Positions 30,672 through 37,447 of a stretch of DNA of 39,116 bases are shown here, piece after piece. The notes under the pieces were generated by a model, which saw only the letters and a program-made list of their open reading frames with translations, had not been told where the DNA came from and ran no database searches. This DNA is from Bacteroidales bacterium. GTDB lineage: Bacteria; Bacteroidota; Bacteroidia; Bacteroidales; Tenuifilaceae. The position numbers and the translations under genes are program-made. The stretch lies in assembly GCA_003818205.1 (NCBI GenBank), contig RPRQ01000042.1, positions 1 through 39,116 of the forward strand, read 5' to 3'. Each line of letters begins with the position of its first letter. Position 1 is the first letter of the stretch.

Positions 30672-31229
30672 ATGGAAAACAAATTGGCCAATCCTGGTCC
30701 ACTGGGATTACTAGGCTTTGGAATGTCAACTATTCTATTAAACATTCATAATGCCGGATTCTTTCCGATTAGTGCGATGTTGCTCTCTATGGGTATTTTC
30801 TTTGGTGGATTCGCACAGGTGATAGTCGGTATTATGGAGTTCAAAAAAGGGAATACGTTCGGCATGACCGCTTTTCTTTCTTATGGTTTTTTCTGGTTAA
30901 TTCTTTGTGCAATATGGATTTTCCCAGATTTAGGGATTGTGAAAGGGGCAAAAACTGAAGGGGCATATATGGGTTGGTTTCTTCTTATCTGGGGTATTTA
31001 CTCTTTCTTCATGTGGATTGGAACTTTTAATAAAAGCAAAACGCTTAAGTTCGTATTCATGAACGTTTGGATACTTTTCTTTTTACTTGCTATACACAAT
31101 TGGACAGGTTCCGAGAGCATTGGGATAATTGCAGGTTACGTAGGTATAATTTGCGGATCATCAGCAGTTTATTTAGCAATGGCTGAGATTTTGGAAGAAA
31201 CTTTAGGAAAGAGGTTATTACCTTTCTAG
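30672..31229 (+). CDS. satP: Acetate uptake transporter (GPR1/FUN34/SatP family)
   Basis: 185 aa with six membrane helices, the family norm. The hallmark NPGPLGLLGFGMSTILLN sits at residues 7-24. Other conserved parts are 'FFGGFAQVIVGIMEFKKGNT', 'FGMTAFLSYGFFW' and 'GIYSFFMWIGTF'. Members form hexameric channels carrying acetate and succinate (established). It lies beside the symporter/porin genes with its own terminator, reinforcing a small-carboxylate theme. The promoter near 30620 (TTCCTTTG) is a poor match to consensus. Confidence 0.95.
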   Translation: MENKLANPGPLGLLGFGMSTILLNIHNAGFFPISAMLLSMGIFFGGFAQVIVGIMEFKKGNTFGMTAFLSYGFFWLILCAIWIFPDLGIVKGAKTEGAYMGWFLLIWGIYSFFMWIGTFNKSKTLKFVFMNVWILFFLLAIHNWTGSESIGIIAGYVGIICGSSAVYLAMAEILEETLGKRLLPF

Positions 31230-31272
31230 GCTAGTAATCCAGAACAAATCCAACTTGAAAAGAATTAGAAAA

Positions 31273-31307
31273 AGAAGGCATCTCAGCAACAGAGATGCCT
31301 TCTTTTC
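31273..31307. terminator. Bidirectional terminator
   Basis: Perfect 12-bp stem AGAAGGCATCTC / GAGATGCCTTCT with A-rich and T-rich flanks, between the convergent satP and NTF2-like genes. Confidence 0.9.
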
Positions 31308-31333
31308 TGTTAATAATTGCTTGAGATAAGCGT

Positions 31334-31774
31334 TTAGTGCTTAAAATAAATCTTCCCAACTACCTTCCAACCCTCTTCAAATTTATAAAGCGAGATATAA
31401 TCGGTAAAAATCAACTTCCCATCGCGCGATAATTCAATCTTTGTAACGGCTGAAGTGCCCGTTATATCAATATTTACAAAATTCACGGTCGTTTTTGGCA
31501 ATGGGGTTATGGTATTATCCTTACGCCTCTTTTCAGTACTTTCAATCCAATTATAGATGGGGAGTTTTTCCATCTGATTGTTCTTTAAAATCAGCAGGTC
31601 AAACCCAGGGTGAAATCCTTTACGAGTCTCGTCAAGGTTACCACCATTGTGCAAACCTTCAATATATGCCTTATTGATTAACTCTTTTATTGCATCTACA
31701 TCAGGAGTTTGAGCCTTAACAACCACTGAAGCAAGAATGAATAATAGAAACAAAGTTGATGAAAAAGTTTTCAT
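31334..31774 (-). CDS. Secreted NTF2-like (putative lumazine-binding) protein
   Basis: 146 aa. Signal peptide MKTFSSTLFLLFILASVVVKA|QT. The mature part has the NTF2-like/Lumazine_bd_2 layout: a helix 'VDAIKELINKAYIEGLHNGG' then 'FHPGFDLLILKNNQMEKLPI', 'NFVNIDITGTSAVTKIEL' and the end 'FTDYISLYKFEEGWKVVGKI'. Members are small ligand-binding or enzyme-like folds; nothing here defines a ligand. Same strand as, but not overlapping, the DDAH gene. Confidence 0.85.
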   Translation of the reverse strand: MKTFSSTLFLLFILASVVVKAQTPDVDAIKELINKAYIEGLHNGGNLDETRKGFHPGFDLLILKNNQMEKLPIYNWIESTEKRRKDNTITPLPKTTVNFVNIDITGTSAVTKIELSRDGKLIFTDYISLYKFEEGWKVVGKIYFKH

Positions 31775-31858
31775 AGGTTCTAGGTTTAAGGATTTTAGTT
31801 AATTAGCTCTTTGATTGCAACATATCCAATTGGTTTAAAGTGCTTAATCCACACTCGG

Positions 31859-32620
31859 TTAAAACCTCAAAGATAAGCAGCTAAGTCCACCATCGAGTTT
31901 TCTAAATTCAGATACATCTACCTCAATGGTTTCGTAACCAACCCGTTTAATAATGCTGAGAGTTTTAGGAAAACCTTTAGGAACAAGAACTTTCCCATTT
32001 ATCCAAAGGCTATTGGCAGCATAAGATTCCTCTTGGGGTATCTCAAGGATATTGAATTTCCCAAATTCCTGCTTTGTTAAAAACTCACCAAATGCAAGCA
32101 TATTATCTTTCTCGATGTAATTAACACCCGTTTTAAGGTGCAGCACTGATTTAAGGGCTACCGTTGATCCTGTTAAGCCATGTCTCTTTAGAATTGTGAC
32201 AAGCTGATTTGCACCTTCTTTGTTTGTACGCTTCGATAAACCAATATAAAAATGGTCTCCAACCATCATTACATCACCCCCATCAACAAACCCAGGGCTA
32301 ACAATATATTGTAGTTCGGGAAAGAAATTCTTTAGGGCTATTTCAATCTCCGCCTTTTCTCCATTTCTCTTTTCAGTGCCTGGGTTAGCAAGTATAGCAC
32401 ACTTAGGTGTTATCAAAGCAGTATCTTCAACAAAAACTGAATCAGGATAGTTTTCATCTCCATTGAGAACGGTTACCTGCAAACCGCACCTTTTTAAGGC
32501 TTCAACATAACCATCATGCTGCTTAAGCGCATTCTGATAATCAGGCTTACCAAGGCTAGCCGATGTTATACCATTGATAATGTTTTTACAAGGTTTCCGT
32601 ACAATTGCTTTTGTAAACAT
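31859..32620 (-). CDS. Dimethylarginine dimethylaminohydrolase-family protein
   Basis: 253 aa, pentein fold. Catalytic features of DDAH/arginine deiminases are present: 'YPDSVFVEDTALITPKCAIL' (substrate Asp/Glu), 'SPGFVDGGDVMMVGDHFYIG' and 'LHLKTGVNYI' (catalytic His), and the nucleophile Cys248 in 'LDGGLSCLSLRF'. DDAH hydrolyses N-omega-methylated arginines to citrulline and an amine. In bacteria related enzymes act on arginine derivatives, so the exact substrate is uncertain. Monocistronic; a terminator lies between it and the thioredoxin gene. Confidence 0.93.
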   Translation of the reverse strand: MFTKAIVRKPCKNIINGITSASLGKPDYQNALKQHDGYVEALKRCGLQVTVLNGDENYPDSVFVEDTALITPKCAILANPGTEKRNGEKAEIEIALKNFFPELQYIVSPGFVDGGDVMMVGDHFYIGLSKRTNKEGANQLVTILKRHGLTGSTVALKSVLHLKTGVNYIEKDNMLAFGEFLTKQEFGKFNILEIPQEESYAANSLWINGKVLVPKGFPKTLSIIKRVGYETIEVDVSEFRKLDGGLSCLSLRF

Positions 32621-32665
32621 GGTTACTTTTTTCTGTCAAATATGATGGATTTATTGAGAATAAAA

Positions 32666-32691
32666 AAACGCAGTGACCTTTCTCTGCGTTT
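32666..32691 (-). terminator. Terminator of the ferredoxin-thioredoxin operon
   Basis: AAACGCAG / CTGCGTTT stem. On the minus strand it is followed by a run of T, so it ends the transcript that contains the thioredoxin gene. Confidence 0.8.
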
Positions 32692-32713
32692 CTTTTACAA
32701 ACCGAACCTCCTA

Positions 32714-33205
32714 TTATCTTATTTTCAGAAGTTCTTTTTCAATTATCTCCTTGAACATCTTTTTGGTCTCCTCAGGGCTTTTCGCAATTCCTTGCGATGA
32801 GAATGGTTTTCCCCCCATTGGGAAGAAGATAAATGTAGGAATGCTTTGAATGCCCAATTCGGTTGCAAGCTGTTTTTCGTTCTCGGTGCTCACTTTATAA
32901 ATATATATTCTCCCCTCATACTCTTTGGCAAGCTCCTCCATAATGGGTGCAACTATTTTGCAAGGGCCGCACCAGCTAGCATAAAAATCAACAATACAGG
33001 GCTTATCCCCTAAATACTTAACATCTTCCGAGCCTTTGGTAAAATCGATTACCTTGGCAATGAACTCGCCACGAGTTAGGTGAATTGCCGAGGTAGCAGC
33101 TGTAACTACTTTCTCCTCTTTAGTATTTGCGGTTTCACTTTTACTTCCGCACGCTTGGAGCAATAGCATTAAAGCAATTGTAAGCGATAGCCATACATTC
33201 TTCAT
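32714..33205 (-). CDS. Lipid-anchored thioredoxin
   Basis: 163 aa. Lipoprotein signal with lipobox LLQAC (Cys19), a charged linker, then a thioredoxin domain with the WCGPC active site (78-82), 'PCIVDFYASWCGPCKIVAPI' and the cis-Pro segment 'GIQSIPTFIFFPMGGKPF'. It should act as a periplasm-facing thiol reductant or oxidoreductase on a membrane. It follows a small ferredoxin by 12 bases, so the two are co-transcribed. Confidence 0.93.
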   Translation of the reverse strand: MKNVWLSLTIALMLLLQACGSKSETANTKEEKVVTAATSAIHLTRGEFIAKVIDFTKGSEDVKYLGDKPCIVDFYASWCGPCKIVAPIMEELAKEYEGRIYIYKVSTENEKQLATELGIQSIPTFIFFPMGGKPFSSQGIAKSPEETKKMFKEIIEKELLKIR

Positions 33206-33217
33206 AATGATTGTTTT

Positions 33218-33424
33218 TTAACTTTTACTATTTTCGGATACCGTTTGAAAAGCACCATACCCACACATCCTTACACATTTTCCGCAATTTGCGCAATTTT
33301 CTTGATCGATCTCGGGTGCGCTAAAAATATTTTTTTGGGTAATCGCATTGTATGGACAAACCCTAACCACAGGACATGGATGATTCTGTGGGCATCTCGA
33401 TTCAACAACCTTTATTTTAGTCAT
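33218..33424 (-). CDS. Small 4Fe-4S ferredoxin-like protein
   Basis: 68 aa from the ATG at 33424. An upstream ATG (33439) lies inside the promoter's TATATTTG box and is rejected. The second cluster motif is intact: CANCGKC plus RMC (C-x2-C-x2-C-x3-C). The first is unusual, with Cys spaced C-x5-C-x5-C-P (SRCPQNHPCPVVRVCP), so one cluster may be missing or differently ligated. No signal peptide: cytoplasmic electron carrier. Co-transcribed with the lipid-anchored thioredoxin. Confidence 0.85.
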   Translation of the reverse strand: MTKIKVVESRCPQNHPCPVVRVCPYNAITQKNIFSAPEIDQENCANCGKCVRMCGYGAFQTVSENSKS

Positions 33425-33436
33425 ATTATTTTTTTG

Positions 33437-33477
33437 CAAATATAACTATATATTTATATATATCTATATATAGATAT
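33437..33477 (-). promoter_or_regulatory. Promoter and 18-bp palindrome upstream of the ferredoxin gene
   Basis: On the minus strand, TATATTTG (33437-33444) is a -7 box 12 bases before the ATG at 33424. A perfect palindrome, TATCTATATATAGATA plus one flanking pair (33460-33477), covers the -33 position. It may be an operator, though AT-rich palindromes also arise by chance. Confidence 0.45.
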
Positions 33478-33492
33478 CTAAATAATGTTAAA

Positions 33493-33522
33493 AAGAAGAT
33501 CGCCCTATGAGCGACCTTCTTT
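33493..33522 (-). terminator. Terminator facing the minus-strand lipoprotein remnant
   Basis: AAGAAG-TCGC / GCGA-CTTCTT stem with one mismatch. On the minus strand it ends in TTTTT, just past the stop of the gene at 33553. Confidence 0.7.
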
Positions 33523-33552
33523 CCCAAAAAACCAAAACCTAACTAACCTAAT

Positions 33553-33930
33553 TTATCTTCTTCCTCTTAGTTTTATTTCTCTAACGTTGCCATTAATCGT
33601 TATCGTTGCATCGTTATCACATTCACCCATTCCATAATCAAGTACTGCAACCTTATCCTTAACTTTTAGTTCAATAATACCTTCAACAATCCAACGGCAT
33701 GTGTTCTTAATAACTAGAGCGCTAGTAATTGTATGAGTATAAGCATTGCCTTGGCGATTCACACCGGTTGCCTCTCCTTCGATTGCGAAAACATCATCCC
33801 ATATATCTAAAGGAGTACTAAAACCATCAGTCCAAGTGTTAACTCTTGTAAATTCGCGGGTATATGTTGTACCATCTTCGAATGTCACTTTTCCACCAGT
33901 AAGCGTTACAGAGTAAATATAATCACCTGT
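33553..33930 (-). pseudogene. Truncated Bacteroidota lipoprotein (C-terminal part)
   Basis: The open frame starts with TGDYIYSVTLTGGKVTFEDG and continues through 'RWIVEGIIELKVKDKVAVLD' to 'YGMGECDNDATITINGNVRE', then 'IKLRGRR', an ending common in Bacteroidota lipoproteins of unknown role (from memory). An in-frame TAG at 33931-33933 cuts it from the preceding FFEQSILVEGTKEIV in the same frame, and no signal peptide or lipobox is found farther upstream. A GTG at 33888 could start a 111-aa protein, but the missing N terminus argues for decay. Confidence 0.55.
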
Positions 33931-33933
33931 CTA

Positions 33934-34182
33934 AACAATCTCTTTAGTTCCTTCAACGAGGATGCTCTGCTCAAAAAAAAGACAACTCCGCTGTCTCATT
34001 TAATATTGTATCAAGACTAGACTTGGCATTACTTGAAAAAGAGAATACCCTTAAAGCATCTAAGAATAGCAAAAGAATGACTGCTGCGTTAGATGATGAA
34101 TACCGAAGAAAAGTATGAAATGTTAGAAGCGATTTCCCTGTCTGAAAATACACCTGAATAGCTACACCTTTTGAAATTTTGC
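33934..34182. other. Gene-free stretch with degraded coding remnants
   Basis: Contains an 8-base A/T homopolymer (about 33973-33980) and short plus-strand frames such as 'LDLALLEKENTLKASKNSKR' followed by 'MTAALDDEYRRKV' and a stop, then a different frame 'MNTEEKYEMLEAISLSENTP' ending just before the ricT promoter. On the minus strand it should hold the missing front of the lipoprotein. No intact gene is supported. Confidence 0.35.
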
Positions 34183-34190
34183 TAACTTTG
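34183..34190 (+). promoter_or_regulatory. -7 box of the ricT-gldH-trmB operon
   Basis: TAACTTTG matches TAnnTTTG and lies 23 bases before the GTG start of ricT. The -33 element is degenerate. Confidence 0.5.
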
Positions 34191-34213
34191 TAATCTTGTA
34201 AAAACAACAAATT

Positions 34214-35377
34214 GTGGAAACCAATAATAGCACCAGCTCCCGAGGGATTAAAATAAAACAGGGTGACACTCCTGAACCGATACTATACCATTGTAAAAGT
34301 TGTTCGAAGTTAAACTCTTTTAATTGGGTTGAAGACACGCCCAAAACCCTTCAGGAATATGATATAATCGAGGTTCAGTTTAAGAATACTCGGAAAGCAT
34401 TCTTCCGTAACGCCAATGGGCTTCATCTGAAAAAGGGCGATATTATTGCTGTTGAGGCATCTCCAGGACATGATATAGGTATTGTTTCCCTTACAGGGTG
34501 GCTTGTGCTGCGCCAACTTAAAAAGTTGAACGTCGATCCTGTATCAACTGAGTTTAAAAAGGTTTATCGCAAAGCAAAACCAGTTGATACCGAAAAATGG
34601 CTCGAATCAATCAACCTTGAACATAAAACCATGATTAAGGCTCGGATAATTGCCGAGAACCTTAAACTAAATATGAAAATTGGGGATGTTGAATACCAAG
34701 GGGATAAAACCAAAGCTATTTTTTACTATATCGCCGATGAAAGGGTTGACTTTAGGGAGCTAATCAAAATACTTGCCGATGAATTCAAGATTCGCGTTGA
34801 AATGCGTCAAATTGGTGCACGACAAGAGGCAGGACGCATTGGCGGCATAGGCTCCTGTGGACGTGAACTTTGCTGCTCGACATGGATAACAAACTTCATA
34901 TCGGTAACAACCAACTCCGCTAGACTTCAAGAAATATCATTAAACCCACAAAAACTTGCAGGGCAATGCAGCAAGCTAAAATGCTGCTTAAACTATGAGC
35001 TGGATTGCTATGTTGATGCTCGCAAAGATTTCCCTGAAACCAGTATCCCTCTCGAAACGAAAGAGGCAACGTTTCACCACCTTAAAACCGATATCTTTAA
35101 TCGAATTATGTGGTACAGCTCCGATCCTAACTCATCAGCAAATATTACTCCCGTTCCAGTGGATAGGGTAATTGAGGTTATTGCTATGAATAAGAAAGGA
35201 ATAAGAGCCGACCGGCTTGCTGAAATGGTACATGAAAAACCTGTTGAAAATTCAAACCTTGGTTATCATGGGGTGATTGAAGAGGGTAGTCTAACACGTT
35301 TCGACGAGAATAGCCAGCCTAAGAAGAAGCATAAAAAGCATAAGTACAGAAAACCCGATAACAATGCTCCAAAATAG
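34214..35377 (+). CDS. ricT: PSP1-domain protein RicT-like
   Basis: 387 aa with a GTG start (METNNSTSSRGIKIKQGDTP). Core PSP1 region: 'EYDIIEVQFKNTRKAFFRNA', 'KIGDVEYQGDKTKAIFYYIA', 'FKIRVEMRQIGARQEAGRIG', then Cys-rich 'GGIGSCGRELCCSTW' and 'AGQCSKLKCCLNYELDCY'. These Cys bind Fe-S clusters in the B. subtilis RicT-containing Y-complex (established there). The C terminus is a Lys-rich tail. The gene overlaps gldH by 14 bases, and this order is conserved in Bacteroidota. It probably affects RNA processing or signalling (inference). Confidence 0.92.
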   Translation: METNNSTSSRGIKIKQGDTPEPILYHCKSCSKLNSFNWVEDTPKTLQEYDIIEVQFKNTRKAFFRNANGLHLKKGDIIAVEASPGHDIGIVSLTGWLVLRQLKKLNVDPVSTEFKKVYRKAKPVDTEKWLESINLEHKTMIKARIIAENLKLNMKIGDVEYQGDKTKAIFYYIADERVDFRELIKILADEFKIRVEMRQIGARQEAGRIGGIGSCGRELCCSTWITNFISVTTNSARLQEISLNPQKLAGQCSKLKCCLNYELDCYVDARKDFPETSIPLETKEATFHHLKTDIFNRIMWYSSDPNSSANITPVPVDRVIEVIAMNKKGIRADRLAEMVHEKPVENSNLGYHGVIEEGSLTRFDENSQPKKKHKKHKYRKPDNNAPK

Positions 35378-35828
35378 ATTTATCATTGTGCTTTTTTCAG
35401 CAATATTTCTCGTTTCATGCGATAGGAATGGGGTTTTCGAGGAGAATATCGACACCCCGAATACCACTTGGACCAAAGAAAATGTTGCAAAATTTATTGC
35501 AACCATTTCTGATACAATCTCCTATCACAATATCTTCATAAATATAAGAAACACAACAGATTATACAAATTGCAATCTTTATTTATTCATTGCAACTACC
35601 TCCCCTTCTGGAGCAGCTCATCTCGATACCATAGAATGCTTACTTGCCGATGATCAAGGCAAATGGTTAGGTAAGGGCTTTGGATATATTCGCGATAGTC
35701 AAATACCCTATAAGTTTAGCGTTAGATTCCCGCAAACGGGTGACTATAAATTCGAAATCAAGCAAGCAATGAGAACCGATAGCCTTGGCGGTATATCATC
35801 GGTAGGTGTCCGAGTTGAAAGAAGATAG
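35364..35828 (+). CDS. gldH: Gliding motility lipoprotein GldH
   Basis: 154 aa. Lipoprotein signal MLQNRFIIVLFSAIFLVSC (Cys19), then the GldH pattern: 'VFEENIDTPNTTWTKENVAK', 'FINIRNTTDYTNCNLYLFIA', 'DTIECLLADDQGKWLGKGFG' and 'GDYKFEIKQAMRTDSLGGIS'. GldH belongs to the gliding motility / type IX secretion-associated lipoproteins and also occurs in non-gliding Bacteroidota. It overlaps ricT and lies 55 bases before trmB. Confidence 0.92.
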   Translation: MLQNRFIIVLFSAIFLVSCDRNGVFEENIDTPNTTWTKENVAKFIATISDTISYHNIFINIRNTTDYTNCNLYLFIATTSPSGAAHLDTIECLLADDQGKWLGKGFGYIRDSQIPYKFSVRFPQTGDYKFEIKQAMRTDSLGGISSVGVRVERR

Positions 35829-35883
35829 TTTGAATGATATTCGGATAAAAACCATCCTGTAATAAATTTAGAAATTTTTAGAA

Positions 35884-36591
35884 GTGGCCAAAAATAAGCT
35901 AAAACGATTCGAAGAGAATACAACCCTTCCAAATATTATTCAGCCAAAATTCGAAGAGGTATTTCGAGTTGATCATCTCATAAAAGGGAAATGGAACGAA
36001 ATCTTTTTCAAGAATAACAAGCCTATTGTTCTTGAATTAGGGTGCGGAAAGGGTGAATACACCGTTGGTTTAGCACAACAATTTCCTGAAAATAATTTTA
36101 TAGGGATTGATATTAAAGGGGCACGTTTATGGCGAGGAGCAAAAACGGCTCACGAAAGTGGAATGACTAATGTTGCTTTCGTCAGAACAAGGATCGAAAA
36201 TATCACCTCATTTTTTGGCAAAGACGAGGTGAGCGAGATATGGGTTACTTTTCCCGATCCTCAGCTAAAAAGGATTAATGCCCTAAAACGGCTTACCTCA
36301 AGCGTATTCTTAGGGTTGTATAAAACCATTCTTAAGCCTCAAGGGCTTATTCACCTTAAAACCGATAGCCAAGAGCTTCACATATACACAAAGGCTTTGG
36401 CTGAATTGAATGAGCTAAAAGTTCATTGCTGCACCAACGATTTATACTCAACCATAGATGAAGATCCAATTCTTTCCATTCGAACCTTCTACGAACAGCA
36501 ATTCCTTGAACTTGGCAAAACAATAACCTATATCTGCTTTGAACTATCCAATGAAAAACCCCTTATCGAGCACAAATACCAACGAGCCTAA
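35884..36591 (+). CDS. trmB: tRNA (guanine-N7-)-methyltransferase
   Basis: 235 aa with a GTG start. Rossmann-type SAM site 'VLELGCGKGEYTVGLAQQFP' (about residues 48-67), acidic end of strand 2 'FIGIDIKGARLWRGAKTAHE', and the family signature 'WVTFPDPQLKRINALKRL'. It makes m7G46 in tRNA with SAM. The 3' end overlaps the next gene by 41 bases. Confidence 0.96.
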   Translation: MAKNKLKRFEENTTLPNIIQPKFEEVFRVDHLIKGKWNEIFFKNNKPIVLELGCGKGEYTVGLAQQFPENNFIGIDIKGARLWRGAKTAHESGMTNVAFVRTRIENITSFFGKDEVSEIWVTFPDPQLKRINALKRLTSSVFLGLYKTILKPQGLIHLKTDSQELHIYTKALAELNELKVHCCTNDLYSTIDEDPILSIRTFYEQQFLELGKTITYICFELSNEKPLIEHKYQRA

Positions 36592-36913
36592 TTTCTTCGA
36601 ACAGGTTTATCAAGTAACAAAATTAATTCCTTATGGTAGGGTTACTTCATACGGAGCAATTGCTCGATATCTGGGATCTGCTCAATCGTCGAGAATGGTT
36701 GGGTGGGCATTAAACAGTAGCCATAAGAGTATAGATGAATGGATTCCTGCCCATCGAGTAGTGAATAGGATTGGAATGCTTTCGGGCAAACATCATTTTC
36801 CAGGATCAGACACCATGAAGCAACTGCTTGAAAGCGAAGGAATAATAATTGAAGACGATCAAATTATTGATTTTGAAAAACTTTTCTGGGATCCGAACAA
36901 GGAGTTAGGTTAG
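36551..36913 (+). CDS. Alkyltransferase-like protein (ATL), MGMT family
   Basis: 120 aa from the ATG at 36551 (a TTG at 36539 is possible). DNA-binding domain of the O6-alkylguanine transferase family: 'FEQVYQVTKLIPYGRVTSYG', 'GAIARYLGSAQSSRMVGWAL', then 'WIPAHRVVNRIGMLSG'. The usual PCHR active-site motif is PAHR (Ala67), so no methyl transfer is possible. ATLs bind O6-alkylguanine and hand it to nucleotide-excision repair (established for characterised members). It overlaps trmB, giving a four-gene operon. Confidence 0.92.
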   Translation: MKNPLSSTNTNEPNFFEQVYQVTKLIPYGRVTSYGAIARYLGSAQSSRMVGWALNSSHKSIDEWIPAHRVVNRIGMLSGKHHFPGSDTMKQLLESEGIIIEDDQIIDFEKLFWDPNKELG

Positions 36914-36925
36914 GTTGTTACTATA

Positions 36926-37150
36926 TTAATTAACGTGAGTTCGATATAATAATGCATGTTATATCGCTATTAATTAATACTTTAATACTAGCATTATGTT
37001 TTTGGAAGACTGGAATAATGGAATATTGGGATTACCTCTAACTTTTTTCTTCCAATATTCCATTTTTCCATCATTCCATTTTTCCCAATAAAGTAAAATA
37101 CTGATAATATAGCATTTAAATTGTTTCTTACATCGAACTGACGTTAATTA
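36926..37150. repeat. ~225-bp palindromic element with TTAATTAACGT ends
   Basis: Ends TTAATTAACGTGAGTTCGAT (36926-36945) and ATCGAACTGACGTTAATTA (37132-37150) are inverted with one central mismatch. Inside are CGATATAA/TTATATCG and a pair GGAATATTGG/CCAATATTCC extended by GGAATAATGG/CCATCATTCC. No gene. A MITE/REP-like unit (inference). Confidence 0.65.
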
Positions 37151-37180
37151 GATTCATTGTAGTTACTTCGTATCATAAAT

Positions 37181-37415
37181 AACCACGGAGACACTACCCT
37201 GCAGGCAGGGTAGGCAGGGAACACAGAGGGAACACAGAGAAAATTAAATTCTTAGAAAAATAAAAATATAGATATCAAATCAAAAACACTAAATCATCAC
37301 ATAAAAAAATGAAGTAATAAACTACTAATTATTTTAGCAGGCTTAAAGACACGGAACTGCAAGTCTTGATAACATATTTTTAGGAAGCCTTCGTGTTCTC
37401 CGTGTCTCCGTGGTG
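37181..37415. repeat. ~235-bp palindromic element with CCACGGAGACAC ends
   Basis: AACCACGGAGACAC (37181-37194) is inverted against GTGTCTCCGTGGT (about 37402-37414); CACAGAGG-type repeats lie inside, along with a CCCTGC-AGGC-AGGG palindrome. Related to 20746-20890. Together with the element just before, it fills the 534-base gap ahead of mrp, which otherwise shows nothing. Confidence 0.65.
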
Positions 37416-37447
37416 AATAGTTACAAACTTAACAAACATCAAACAGA

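Noticed and set aside
33971-34210. 79-aa minus-strand open frame with a hydrophobic stretch
   Set aside because: The hydrophobic run is the antisense of a Lys/Glu-rich plus-strand frame; no proper signal peptide or start context. Treated as degraded sequence.
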